Shown: positions 53,200 through 64,000 of the stretch, in pieces | Position numbering within the stretch: the first letter of the stretch is position 1 | Layout of the letters: the number at the start of each line of letters is the position of its first letter | Assembly: GCA_030760725.1 (NCBI GenBank) | Contig: JASWHV010000013.1 | Coordinates: forward strand, 43,186,699-43,250,698 | DNA: 64,000 nucleotides | Direction of reading: 5' to 3' | Source of the DNA: Neostapfia colusana | Taxonomy: Eukaryota > Streptophyta > Magnoliopsida > Poales > Poaceae | Position numbers and translations under genes: made by a program | Notes under the pieces: generated by a model | Told to the model about the DNA's origin: nothing | The model's database searches: none | What the model saw: only the letters and a program-made list of their open reading frames with translations

Positions 53200-56055
53200 C
53201 ACTACAGGATTCCCGTCAGCATACGACGTCCGAAACCGTTGTATATAAGTCCAAAGTTGTCGTATATAATCAATATACAATGGCTGGAGATTGTATACGA
53301 CAGTTTGTGGCCGTCGTATATACCTTGTCGTATATAATCTTATATACAAAGGCACCGTCGTATATAAGTTTATATATACGACGGTCTCTAATTTACAATG
53401 GCCCATTTCGTATAAAAGGGCCAGTGGTCTGGGCCCTTGTACATGACGGTTTTGGGCCCTCGCCGTCGTATATAAGCTCTTATATACGACGGTCTGGCCC
53501 TAGCCGTCGTATATTATTTAGGCTTATATACGATGACCCTGTATAGACACCGTCGTATATAATTCATACAGGCCGTCATAAATAAGGTTTTCCATTTAAA
53601 AAAACAGAAAATGGCTAACCTGGCTCGATGGCCAGCTACACAGGCAATCACAAAACAGATTCACATTGAGAACATCACAACCACATCCACAATCACAAAG
53701 TGCAATAGTACATCCACAATCACGAAGTCGTCACATCCACAATCAAAAACAGATTCACAAAGCTACTCACTACTAGCCCCTCCACTACCTCCGGAGGCGA
53801 AGAAGTCATCCTGACGCGGTGAACCTGGCGCCCGTAGCTGCGGTGATGGAGTCTGAGCCTCCGTCCCTGATCCCTGTGATACACGGTGACATATGTATAA
53901 GTTTATAACAGTGTTTTTGTTTTCAATTGTTTAGTTGAACTTAATGTAACTTCCTTTTTGTACCTGTACTCTAGGAAACTGCTCCTGCGGTGGCGTCGGC
54001 TGCAGCACGGACGGTGGTGGCTGCCACAACGGTATCTGGATTTTCTGCCGTTGCTGTCGAGCAAGCGCCTGTCATTTCAAACATTACAATCTGGATTAAT
54101 CGCGATTAGTCGTCCTTATCACCCATGTGAGCACGATTAGGTCCGTCAACCCGATCAGGGCAACTAGAAACCTAGTCGTCCGACTAGAAGGCTTCGGTGA
54201 TTGGACGACTTACTGAATGATGCTGCACGCTGCTGTCGCTCGACCGCCGGCGCCCCCACTCCCTCCATCGACCAGCCTCCGACACCACTGCAACCGCCAT
54301 CGCCTCTGCAGCCGTCGGCGCCCCTATAGTCGCCGTCGCCCGGCCGCCGACGCCTCCGCAACATCCACCATCACCTGGCCACCGCTATCATTTGTCTGCC
54401 GTCTTCACTGGTGACTTAGAGTTAGGATGGAGGAATGGGTTAAGGTTAGGATGGAGGCTTTTTTAATATAACACAATATGAAATCAGGACCGTCAGATAT
54501 CATCTGACAGTTTAGATCCAATGTTCTTCCATGGCCTGGCCAAGCCCAACTCGGCTCCAATCCGCCCAAGCACCCACTCAGCCGCAACCGTCCGAGTCCC
54601 GATTGATCAGCTGCCACCGTTCGTGTCCCGGTTACTCAGCAACCGCCGCGTGAGTCCCGACTGCGCCGCCGCCGGAGTCCAGGCTCCAGCCGCCGCCGCA
54701 GCTCGCATCCCGCCGCAGCCCACCGCCGCTGTATGGCCACCTCCGGTCCTGTGTCCATCCCCTTGTGCACTCCTTGCCCTCTGTATCGATTTGGTATTGA
54801 AATGAGAACACAGAGGACGACTACTCATCGATTAGGGTCGATTAGTCGCCCTAATCAATGAATAATCGTCCTAGTCGACCTTATCGGTCCCTAGGCGACT
54901 AGGGTCGATTAGGCGACTTGTGAACCTTGGTTATGCCCCACCGGGGCCTGCCGTTAACTTACGACGGCTTTAGGGTTAGTCGACCAGCTTAGAACACGAC
55001 ACACTAAATGGGCATTGACGTGCCCTAATCGAGTTTTGTCGGTTTTAACATAAACAAATCTATGCATTCCCTAAACACAACAAATTTCTTAACATAAGAA
55101 TATACGACCATGCTTTATTAACCTAAACCTAAGCACTATGTAACATGATTAAGTATGATTAACATCACAACAATAAACATGATTAAGCATTATTAAGCAT
55201 GATTAACATAACAACAATAAATCCTAAACATTATTATCCTAAACCTAAGCATATATAATAACAAGTAATTTGCAACGGACAACTAATTAGCAAAATTATG
55301 AACTACTATTCTAACTACATGAGCATAATTACCAATTAATTAGCGTAATTATCAAGTAATTGAAATAGCTGAAAAAAATTACTTGCGGCGAGTGTGACGG
55401 TCGGCGAGGGCGACGGACGGCCGCGGCAGCGGCTCGGGGAGCCCGGCGGCGAGGGGCGGCGGCGACGACGGGCGGCCGCGCGGGGAGAGCGGGCAGCAGC
55501 GCGGGGAGGGAGGCGGCGCAGCGGTGGCGCTAGGAGAGCAGGCGGCGGCGGCGTGGGGCGTCGGGGGCGCCGCGTGGACAGAGGGCGGCGGCGTGTGGAT
55601 GGGGGCGCAGGGAGGGCCGCGGCGTGGGGGCGGCGGCGTGAGGCCGGCGGTGTGGGGGCGGCGGCTTGGGGGTGGCGGCGCGAGGCAGCGGTGCGGGGAG
55701 GGCAGCGGTGCAGAGCGGCAGCTCGGGGAGGGCGGCGGCGCGGGGCCGCGGCGCGGTGAGGGCGGCGGCGCGGGGTTGAGGCGAGGTGGTGGCGTGTGAG
55801 GAAAAAAGTTAGGGTTGGGCCCGACGGGCTGTACATAGGGACTATATATGACGGCCAGACTAACATACGACGGCCCAGGGCTGGCTGTCGTATATTAGTT
55901 CTATTTACGACAGCCATGTCACAAACGACGGCTGTACCGTCGTATATAAACTTATATACGACGTCCTCTTCAGGCCATCGTATATAAGGTTATATACGAT
56001 GGCTGGCCATTGTATGTTAAATTGGCCGTCGTATGTTGACCTATTTCTTGTAGTG
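53200..56055 (+). mobile_element. CACTA DNA transposon, non-autonomous
   Basis: 2856 bp with ends CACTACAGGATTCCCG and (reverse complement) CACTACAAGAAATAGG, flanked by CAT (53197-53199 and 56056-56058), a 3-bp duplication as usual for CACTA. Both ends carry many subterminal copies of TATACGACGG / CCGTCGTATATAA (53200-53600 and 55845-56040), the expected transposase-binding repeats. No transposase frame is recognisable. The open frames at 55336-55917 are GC-rich low complexity. It inserted in intron 1 of LTR F. Confidence 0.88.
54078..54935. repeat. Possible nested element with GATTAGTCG-type repeats inside the CACTA element
   Basis: The block is bounded by GATTAATCGCGATTAGTCG (about 54091-54110) on the left and a cluster of TAGTCG/CGATTAG motifs ending GCGACTTGTGAACCTTGG (about 54912-54930) on the right, largely in inverted orientation. 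The middle is GC-rich (54230-54760). This looks like a small DNA transposon or MITE nested in the CACTA element, but I cannot define clean terminal repeats or a target duplication. Confidence 0.35.
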
Positions 56056-57780
56056 CATGAAAGCCATTAAAACATGCAAGAACACGTACAAACTGGTTCT
56101 ATAAAACTGCACTATAGGATTTGCATTCATCTACCCCAATGCATCTTGAGTTAAGTTTGTGCATGATGATTGATTGATGTAAATTTTGTATGTGCATGGT
56201 TGTTAGTAGAAGGACAAGCTCAAGATGCCGTCTACGAGGAACTACAGCATCAAGACTTCGAGACGCTTGAGCAACACGAACCATGGGAGCAAGGCAAGTG
56301 CCCCTTGACCATATTGATCCTATGTTTTCGAAACTGTTTTGATTGCGAAAACTCGTATGCTTGAGTCAACTTGATGAGACACCCTTTTATAGGAGTTTAG
56401 TAGTTTTGTTAACCATCCTTGTCGCCGGGAATGTTGATGAATCGAGTATGGTCGTTTTTCCTTTTTGCTTCGCTTAACTTACGGGATACGGGAGGCTGAA
56501 ATAAAACATGGTTAGCTACTGCACTCATATGAATAATGATGATGAGAACTTAATGATGTTAATGAGCATGGAATCGGGGAGATGTAGGCAAGATTGGTTC
56601 GTGGATGTTGCTGAATGAGATGGTGGTTTACTTGCCGTAGATCTAAGGACCGGTTCACGCGAGCACATGTTAGAAAAACAGTGCCACCACAAGGCCAAAT
56701 ATGGATGCAGCTTAGCTGACTAAAAGGTGTGCTGCTAGCTTGTTATGGACCGTTGGATGGCGCGGGGAATGGGAGTCGAGAGGGACTGCCCTGGGAACTG
56801 CATGGCACAAGAGGGGGCCCGTGGGTGGGAGAATGGAGATTTGAGCCTGCCAGTGAAACCTCAGTGGGTCCGTACATCCTAGTAGCCCCTTTGTAAAGGC
56901 TATTTTGTGATCCCTTGGCCATACACCGACGGTTGTGTACTGGTATAATGGAGGTTTTTTCTAGTCGCCGACGGGTGACGAAATCACGAACTTGTGGGTA
57001 AAGTGGTGCCACCTCTGCAGAGTATAAAACTATCATGATAGCCGTGCTTCCGGTCACAAGCACCTGGCCAACTTCCATGATTAGACGCAAAACATGGGAC
57101 GTTTACTCGGTATGGTTATGGTATGGTCATTGGGATTGGTTTTGGGACTGTTTTGAGTCATGACAGTGAGTTTGGTTTCAGTTATATGAATATGAGATGG
57201 TTATGAATATTTATGAATATGAGATGAACTTGAGAAAGATTAATGGCTGGTTGAGACATGATAGATGGTGAATTATGATGAAGGGATGTTGATGATTAAT
57301 TTGGTTATGATGGGATTGAACTCACCTAGAGATAGTTGCTGTTTTTACCATGTTTATGAAATAAAATTTGCTTGCTGCAATGAGCCTTTTTATTGCCTAC
57401 CTTGTTTTTAGCTACATATCGTACTTTTCCCGCACTTCCTTTGTACGACATGTACTCACCCTTGCATTCCCACATATACATCAGCTACAGGAGAAGAGTA
57501 CTTCAAGGACCATGTGGAGTACTAGGCGTGCGCACTACCATCAACATGCCTATGGAGTTGAAGTTGGAGCCTGCTGTCTTTATTGATTTTCCACTGTCGT
57601 TTAGAGTCTTCCGCTGCTAAATAAGTTGGATATTCATGAGAGACATTGAGCCATTGTAATAAAGTACTTAAACACTATTTATATTCTGAATTCAGTTTGT
57701 GGAATACATGTGTATGTGTGATGAATATCCTGGGCACACATATGCATTCACTTGGTTCATTTTTGGAACCGGGTGTCACA
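56056..57780 (+). mobile_element. LTR F, right part (rest of intron 1 to LTR end)
   Basis: Intron 1 ends TGTTAGTAG at 56209. Exon 1 (56210-56293, 84 nt) reads GQAQDAVYEELQHQDF and on to a GC donor (GCAAGTG). Exon 2 (57485-57525) reads ATGEEYFKDHVEY then TAG. The LTR ends GGTGTCACA at 57780 and abuts the integrase region of J. The exons are complete and free of stops, unlike those of B and K. Confidence 0.82.
56210..57525 (+). CDS. Candidate spliced small acidic ORF of LTR F (exons 56210-56293 and 57485-57525)
   Basis: Same layout as in LTR A: an 84-nt exon, a GC donor, an intron of about 1.2 kb, a CATCAG acceptor, and a 41-nt final exon with stop. Against A, changes in exon 2 are mostly Asp/Glu, Tyr/Phe and Gln/His types with the phase kept. 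F is clearly diverged from A elsewhere, so conservation of phase, length and stop suggests selection on the peptide or on the junctions. No in-frame ATG identified. Function unknown. Confidence 0.5.
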
Positions 57781-58347
57781 CTTGTGAAGGCACACATAAC
57801 CGTTTCTTGAACCACAATATTCCATCTCTATCAACTCTAAAGTTTGGTGCCTTGCCTTCACCGGTTTGTTCCTTGATCTTCATTAACTTTTCATCCCCGT
57901 GTTGAGCCTTCTTAATCTGGTATCCAAGATAGGGTGGACGCTAAGGTTGTAGTCTTAGGAGTGAGGTACAATAGTTAGGTTCAACTTCATCATCTCCTCG
58001 CACAGTTGCGGTACTTGAGTCACCAAGTGATGACAGTAAGCTTTCCTGCTGAGAGCGTCTGCCACAACATTTGCTTTGCATTGGTGATAGTGGATCTCCA
58101 CATCATAATCCTTAATTAGTTCCAACCATCTTCATTGTCTTAGGTTTAGATCAGGCTGGGTAAAGATATACTTGAGGCTCTTGTGGTCTGTGTAGATTTC
58201 ACACTTGTTACTGATTAGATAGTGTCTATAAATCTTAAGAGTATGCACTACCGTAGGCAATTCCAAGTCATGAGTTGGGTAGCTCTGCTCGTGTGGCCTT
58301 AACTGACGAGAGGCATAGGACACCACTCGTCCTTCTTGCATTAACAC
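57781..58347 (-). pseudogene. pol: Element J RNase H and truncated integrase start
   Basis: The minus frame 58132-58347 gives RNase H text LMQEGRVVSYASRQLRPHEQ, THDLELPTVVHTLK and YTDHKSLKYIFTQ. Downstream (57781-58131) broken frames read like LIKDYDVEIHYH, ADALSRK and the pre-integrase text ending near LCVPSQ, where LTR F cuts it. The remaining integrase and the 3' LTR would lie beyond F and are not seen. Confidence 0.8.
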
Positions 58348-58459
58348 ACATCCAAGGCCGTGTCTAGAAGCATCGCAATAAATAACAAAGCTCTTGTGAA
58401 ATATCCAGTAAGACTAAGACTGGGGACGTGGTCAACCTTTCTTTCAACTCACGAAAACT

Positions 58460-59668
58460 TCACTCACGTGCTTCAGTCCACACAAACTTCTTATCCCTTT
58501 TGAGTAGTTCCGTCATTGGTCGAGCTAGCTTGGAAAATCCTTCGATGAACCTTCGATAATAACCAGCCATACCCAGAAAACTACGAATTTTCGAGACCGA
58601 AGTTGGCTGCTTCCAAGATGATACGGCTTTGACATTCTCTAGATCAACTGCAACTCCCTCAGCTGTTAGCACATGCCCAAGGAAACTAACTTTCTGTAGC
58701 CAAAACTCACATTTGCTGAACTTGGCATAAAGTTGATGGCTCTTGAGCCGGTCCATAACAACACGCAGGTGTTGCGCATGCTCTGCTTCACTCCGTGAAT
58801 AGACTAGAATGCCGTTGATGAAGACAACGACAAACTTGTCCAACTCTTGCATAAACACCCGGTTACTTAGGTTCATGAAATAGGCAGGGGCATTGGTTAA
58901 TCCAAAAGACATCACTATGAACTCGAACTGGCCATAGCGAGTCACAAATGTTGTCTTAGGTATATCCTCGGGCTTAATCCTCACTTGATGATATCTAGAT
59001 CTCAAGTCAATCTTTGAGAAAAACTTGGCCCCCTTTAGCTGGTTGAATAGATCATCTATTCGGGGTAGAGGGTATTTGTTCTTGATGGTCACCGCATTAA
59101 GAGCTCGGTAATCTACACAGAGTCTCTTACTTCCATCCTTTTTTTCTATGAAGAAGACTGGTGCGCCCCATGGTGATGCACTAGGCCTTATGTACCCTTT
59201 CTCTTGCAACTCATCTAACTGTTTCTTTAACTCGTCTAGTTCTGGCGCTGCCATTCTATAAGACCTCTTAGCTATTGGGGCAGTTCCGGGAACTAGATCA
59301 ATGGAGAACTCCACTTCTCTTTCTGGCGGCATGCCTGGCAACTCCTCAGGGAACACATCAACATACTCCTTAATCACTGGCACTTCCTGAGGTGTTTCCG
59401 CCTTCAAGTGATTTACTACTGGCTCAGACAGGCTAGACTTGACATGACATGTGACAGTCTTCCCTTCATGGTTTGTCACTGTCATAGTCCTATGTGCACA
59501 AGGTATACTCCCATAGCACATGGATAACCAATTCATACCAAGGATCACATCTATCCCATGGGAGTCAAGCACTACTAGATTAATTAAGAACTCTACCCCA
59601 CTTAGTTTTAAAGGGATGCTGTTAACTTCTAGGAGGCAAGGTATATAACCTCCTGGTGATCGAGTCAT
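58460..59668 (-). pseudogene. pol: Element J protease end and reverse transcriptase, catalytically dead
   Basis: A 402-codon open stretch on the minus strand: late protease (VILGMNWLS), linker FPEELPGMPPERE, and RT with KKDGSKRLCVDYRALN and FGLTNAPAYF. The catalytic motif reads FINGILVYS (near 58800-58830), so both active-site Asp residues are replaced (Asp to Asn, Asp to Gly). The text continues to AGYYRRFIEGFSK and ends at TEARE. Ty3 chromovirus, probably Tekay-like. Dead despite the open frame. Confidence 0.88.
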
Positions 59669-59901
59669 TAAGGTCCTCTTAAGGGCTACCGTAGCTATAT
59701 CATGTGTCTCTACGAAGTCTGATGATATGAAAAAATGCGATGCACCAGAGTCAAATAGTATTTAAGCCGAAACTGACTGAACCAAGAACTCACCAAGTAG
59801 AACTCCTAGTGCTGCATCTGCCTCTTCGGCGTAGATATGGTTTATTGTGGCCTTTATAAAAGAGTGTTGAGTCCTTGATGGTGCTCCACGGCTACCTCTG
59901 G
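59669..59901 (-). pseudogene. pol: Element J protease start, frameshifted
   Basis: Minus-strand text around 59700-59770 contains LFDSGASHFFISSDF in a frame different from its neighbours and is interrupted by a stop (TTAAATAC region near 59760). It joins gag and RT, so it is the N-terminal protease half of J. Confidence 0.7.
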
Positions 59902-60995
59902 CTAGTTGCCTTGGTCCATTAACTGAGTTGGAGACGGTAGATGGTGCTGGCTTAATCTTGTAAGGGCAGTTAACAGCGATATGCCCAGGCTCACGACAGC
60001 TAAAACAAAACCTCTGGCCACCAATCCGATTGACTCCAGACTGCTGAGGATGGAATGAGCCATGTGATTAAGCAGGCTGTGCCAGTTGCTTGAAGGTGGT
60101 GGTTGGTGCTTTGTAGGATACACTACTATGAGCCATCTGCCCAGAGTAGATAGGTTGTTAGGTCTTCTGCACAAAGTAGGTCGGTTGTTGGGCCCTCTGT
60201 ACTGAATAAACAGGTTGATTAGAAGTTTCATTTGCTGGAACACCTTCTTGTCCTCAAATTTCCTTTTCTTCTCCCGTATATCATCCTCTATGTTCTTTTT
60301 CGTAGTGATGGCCTTGTTAACCAGGGTACTGAGATCTAGATAAACAGATGCTTCAAGAAATATCCTGATCTCAGTGTTTAACCCACGCAGAAAGGCTTCT
60401 TGCTTTTTCTCTTCTGTATCCACAACGTGGGGGTAATAGCGAGATAACCCGGTGAACTTGTGTACATACTCCATCACGGTTAGACCCTTCTGTTTAATGT
60501 TTGTAAACTCTTCCGTCTTTAGCTTCACAATGCTACATGGGATGTGTTGCTCTCTAAACAAATTTACAAACTCATACCATATAATGGTCCTGGCATGTGG
60601 ATGCATCTCTCTGTAGCTGTGCCACCAAGATAAAGCAGATCCTCTTAGTTGTTGGACTGCAAGTAGAACCTTATCTTGCTCATCTGCATGCACAACCTCG
60701 AGTTTCAGCTCAATCTCTCTTAGCCAGTCATCCGCCTCAATAGGGTCCTTAGATCCAGAAAACTTGGGCGGGTTCATCCTGTTGAAGTCCGTGATCTGGT
60801 GATTGTTCTGCGGCGCTGGCTGATGGTTGTTGGGACCATTGTTGTTCCGAGCAGCCAGGGTGTTCGCCAGTATCTCGAGGAGTCGAGTCTGGCGGTCCAT
60901 AATGGCAGTCAGGTCATAGGTAGGTGCTTGGGGATGTGGTCGGACAGGTGCACTCTCCGCTGTCTCATTCTCGTGAAGTGCAGGCGGAATTTCTT
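59902..60995 (-). pseudogene. gag: Element J gag, N-terminus cut by a CACTA insertion
   Basis: The minus frame reads EEIPPALHENETAESAP, LTAIMDRQTRLLEILANTL, then the gag domain PPKFSGSKDPIEADDWLREI, LSWWHSYREM and FREQHIPCSIVK. The C-terminus becomes poor after KVFQQ with frameshifts; the zinc-knuckle CFSCREPGHI-like text near 60000 is in another frame. The apparent first 19 codons (60996-61053) belong to the CACTA end, not to gag. The true start, leader and 5' LTR lie beyond the window. Confidence 0.82.
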
Positions 60996-61136
60996 CACTA
61001 CAGGATTCCCGTACAACGGCCAAAACCGTCGTATATAAGACCAAAGCCATCATATATAATCTATATACGACGGCTGGAAGTTATATACGACGGTTTGTGG
61101 CCGTCGTATATACCTAGTCGTATATAGCCTTATATA
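60996..61136 (+). mobile_element. Second CACTA element, 5' end only
   Basis: CACTACAGGATTCCCG start, identical in its first 16 bases to the CACTA element at 53200, followed by CCGTCGTATATAA/TATACGACGG repeats. Cut at 61136 by the LTR of H; the remainder should lie on the far side of H. Left flank CTT is the expected target duplication, right copy not visible. Confidence 0.8.
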
Positions 61137-62757
61137 TGTAGGATCGAAGAGCACGTGAAAAGCTACCAGAGGGGGGTCAATGGTAGATTAAAACTTTTCG
61201 CAGTGGAAACAACAAAAACCCCTCGGCAAAAATCAATCGGTTAAAGAAACCGTGTGTGCAAGTGTTTTCAAACGTGTTCAACCGTGAAAAATCAAGTAGA
61301 GAGGTAGAGAATCAAGTCACAGATCTAATGCAACAAGAATCACTTGAAAACACGAAGTAAAACTTGAGATACGATCAAAACATTAAAGGAAGATCAATCT
61401 GTTCTACCCGATATAAAACAGATTTGCAACGCTGCAAAGAAACTCGTGTATCTCAAAAACTACAGATCCGAAGCTCCTGAAAATTTCACAGATGATAGAT
61501 AATTGAGTTGTGAAGACAACCCAAAAGAATCACGTCAATCGGATCTGTAAAACTCGAGTTATGAACGAAACACCCAAGCAACATCGGTCTGTCCAGAAAC
61601 TCGGCGAGAAAGACTTGACGAAAAACAAGTCGGACGAACAAGGCACAAAAGCTCCTCGAAACTATGAACTTTATTCAATAGAAACACAAGAGGAACAGCC
61701 CAAAGGTCTCTGCCCACGAGAGCTCTGGCCTCCCTTGCTTTTATAGCCAGCCCTCAGGCTAAACAATCCAATCTAGGACCCCTACTCCTAATTGGACTCG
61801 TATCATAACTTACCATAACTGCTCAGGACTCTCCTATTCGCAGATAGAAGCAATTGTGAGACTTCCAAACACCTTAGGAACGTCCTAAACATTCCTAAAC
61901 AACTCAACTTCGTGCCTAGCACGAAATCCTTTCATAACCAACTCAAATCTTCCATATTTGAGCCATATCCGACTCAGCCTCAGCCTGAGTACGCAATCCA
62001 GCCGGTTGGACCTTTCCGACCAATTATTTACGTCCACTTCTCTTCATCACGCCTTGAAACAATGTTGCCACGTCCATGCACTCCTTGCACACGTGCAAAC
62101 ACCTTCCAATGACGTACACGCAACCTTCATATGCACTGCCCTTGATCCAAACTTGCTGCGCGACCTCCCGATCAACTCAACCACAGCTCCTCCCGAATTT
62201 GGTTGTTGGAACCTCATCTCCTCCCTGAGACTAGTCCAAGGATCCCGTCACCAGCCATGTCTTGAACTCAAGCAACACCTGCACATGAATAAACAACCAA
62301 TTCTTCCGAGCACAAGTCCTCGACTTGACTCACGTTAGTTCGAAAACCACAACACCTTACATGAGCACGTCACATAAGCATGTTGCAAACCATATCAAAT
62401 GATAACAGCCATAACCACCAAAACACACCAAAAACTTAGCAAATTAATACTAAGCAAACCTTCCCATAAAGCAAGTTTGAAACATTGCGAGTTAAAAGCA
62501 AAAACAAGACGCTGCAGTTCTACGAGTTGAACTTCACGGGAGCTCCCTAAAAACAAGCTCCGGACCTCACAGAAGCTCTCCGGACCTTGCAGGAGCTCTC
62601 CGGACCTTGCGTCGGACCTTGCCAACACTTGGCGGACCTAACAAAGAACTTGTCGGACCTTGCCACAGAAGAATGTTTTGGCAATATTCAAAACTTTGAA
62701 TGTTAATGCTAACTTTTATCCTAATTGCCAATGTATTCAGCACACATAGGTCTCACA
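61137..62757 (-). mobile_element. Element H 3' LTR (Ty1-copia, SIRE-like)
   Basis: 1621 bp; on the minus strand starts TGTGAGACCTATG and ends CGATCCTACA. A TATAAAAG box lies at 61738-61745 (minus). U3 (about 62525-62660) has repeats of CCGGACCTTGC with AGCTCTC. Left flank ATATA (61132-61136) is one target copy. Plus-strand frames in 61510-62340 are shadows. Confidence 0.82.
61738..61745 (-). promoter_or_regulatory. TATA box of element H 3' LTR
   Basis: TATAAAAG on the minus strand, about 1010 bp from the LTR start and downstream of the U3 repeats. Confidence 0.5.
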
Positions 62758-62772
62758 ATCTCCCCCTTGATG
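62758..62772 (-). other. Polypurine tract of element H
   Basis: On the minus strand CATCAAGGGGGAGAT directly precedes the LTR start TGTGAGACC. Confidence 0.8.
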
Positions 62773-63742
62773 AATGCATTGGCAACACCAATTAAAATCC
62801 GAACATTGGCTTATGAAAAGTTTTGAAAAGCTTTGAAAACTCATTTCTCCCCATTTATTAATTTCTCCCCATTTTTTAAAATCAGAGAAGGAAGAAAGTG
62901 TATAACATATGCAAAGTGTAAAAAAAATCTCTCCTTATACATATTTCTCCCCCTTTGACAATGTATTCAGCAAGGTTCAAAAGAGAAATTTTTAAATGTT
63001 ATGAGCATATTATAACATATACATACAAAACAAAGCTCATCCAAGTCATACTATCAGGTTACTTACACTATCACATCAATGAGATACATAAAGTAGTGTA
63101 AGCCATGCTAGAGATCAAATGTATTTTTCAGTTTAAGCAAGTCATGATCTCCCTTACTCAACTATTTCAAAACCTGAAAACATGACACTTGTTGCTGCAT
63201 TTTTATTATTCATAATCATTTAAGGCACAAAGTTGATCATATGATATTTGCAAGAGATTATATGCCACATCAGCCTTATTCTAACGAACTAAGCCAAGCC
63301 TATGTCATTTGACAATCAGAAGCTTAAGGACATGGTTTTAGTCATACACAATTCCTTCCAAGTTCATATCTTAGTGCAATGATAAGCAATCTCAAAAGAA
63401 GAAGTGCAATGCATGCATATTCTCTTGATCTTTTCTCAATTTTTTATTTGAAAACTCAACATGTGAGCTGATCACTTGATTATTTTTTTATGATTAAAAG
63501 CACTTGTGAGCACGCAACAAGTTCAAAACAGCAAGAAAGTTCGATCATGACCAGATTTAGTGTAAGTAATTATTCCAATTACTAGTCATGGCAAAAACTA
63601 CAAAATGTATAACATGGGTAATGTAGTAAGAACTTTCAGCCTGTAAAAGGAATCACAAAGTCATATATGTATGAAATACTATGCTCATATTATTTTAGTT
63701 TCAGATTCACACATAGACTTTCAAAGTTTCAAAAACTCCCCC
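62773..63742 (-). other. Element H 3' untranslated spacer
   Basis: AT-rich, about 970 bp between the end of pol and the polypurine tract. I see no gene and, unlike E, no extra ORF and no CGGACTAGTCCG palindromes. Confidence 0.6.
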
Positions 63743-64000
63743 TCAATTTAAGCAATGAGGATGCATAACCCCTATTTCACTACGAATGAAACAAAAACGA
63801 GTGAAATCCAAAGGTTTTGTAAAAATATCAGCCAATTGTTGTTCGGTATCGACATGGTGAAGCACAATGTTTCCTTTTTCAACATTATCACGAAAAAAGT
63901 GATACCTAATGTCAATGTGCTTAGTTCTAGAGTGTTTCACGGGGTTTTTAGCAATACAAATTGCACTAGTGTTATCACAAAATAGTGGAACACTATCTAA
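63743..64000 (-). CDS. pol: Element H RNase H C-terminus (partial at window edge)
   Basis: Minus strand, entered from outside the window: FCDNTSAICIAKNPVKHS, RTKHIDIRYHFFRDN, then VDTEQQLADIFTKPLD and a stop at 63743. This is the typical end of copia pol. The frame is open to the window edge. It differs from E, so H is a separate copia family or subfamily. Confidence 0.85.
   Translation of the reverse strand, partial: LDSVPLFCDNTSAICIAKNPVKHSRTKHIDIRYHFFRDNVEKGNIVLHHVDTEQQLADIFTKPLDFTRFCFIRSEIGVMHPHCLN

Noticed and set aside
55336..55917. Arg/Ala/Pro-rich frame of 193 codons (minus) and plus-strand partners
   Set aside because: Low-complexity GGCGGCGGCG sequence open in many frames inside a CACTA element; no domain.
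61510..62340. Plus-strand frames of 66-126 codons
   Set aside because: Antisense to the LTR of H; no domain and no supporting context.
1..64000. tRNA or rRNA genes, CRISPR arrays, bacterial operons, riboswitches
   Set aside because: None seen. The repeats present are transposon repeats, and the tRNA-like matches are primer-binding sites only.

Overview
The window looks like intergenic, probably repeat-rich or pericentromeric DNA from a grass (Poaceae). I find no host gene. Almost every base belongs to LTR retrotransposons or CACTA-type DNA transposons nested inside one another. The basis is the mix of plant Ty3 chromoviruses (Tekay/Del-like and CRM-like), SIRE/Maximus-type Ty1-copia elements with an extra 3' ORF, initiator-Met primer sites, and CACTA elements with TATACGACGG subterminal repeats. 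No species can be named from sequence alone.

Layout, left to right. 1-2401: a diverged Tekay-like LTR on the minus strand (C). 2402-29453: a decayed Tekay-like element A (+), split in its 3' LTR by element D. D (12398-27577) is a 15.2-kb Tekay-like element with 3.9-kb LTRs, an extra ORF before gag, and an uninterrupted gag-pol with chromodomain. 29454-33171: leader and LTR of a relative of A in opposite orientation (B), forming a large inverted repeat with A. 33172-52651: SIRE-like copia element E (+), broken by B/A on its left and by solo LTR K (39119-49701, minus) in its 3' ORF. K itself carries CRM-like element G (40885-48413). 52652-57780: a Tekay-like LTR F (+) carrying a CACTA element (53200-56055). 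57781-60995: decayed Ty3 element J (minus). J holds a second CACTA end (60996-61136), which is cut by copia element H (minus, 61137 to beyond the window).

Target-site duplications fix four insertions: ATCAC for D, GGAAG for K, TGATA/TGATG for G and CAT for the CACTA element. They give part of the order: F in J; CACTA and E in F; K in E; G in K; D in A; H in the second CACTA.

The most striking signal is inside the Tekay-like LTRs. Five of them (A, B, K, F, D), and in reduced form C, carry a common three-exon layout downstream of the TATA box. It consists of an exon ending at a GT donor, an 81-84-nt exon ending at a non-canonical GC donor, and a third exon that closes a short acidic, Glu/Gln-rich reading frame. 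In B the first intron is missing exactly between its GT and AG borders, as expected if a spliced transcript was reverse transcribed. Three of the four insertions mapped inside such LTRs lie in this one small intron.
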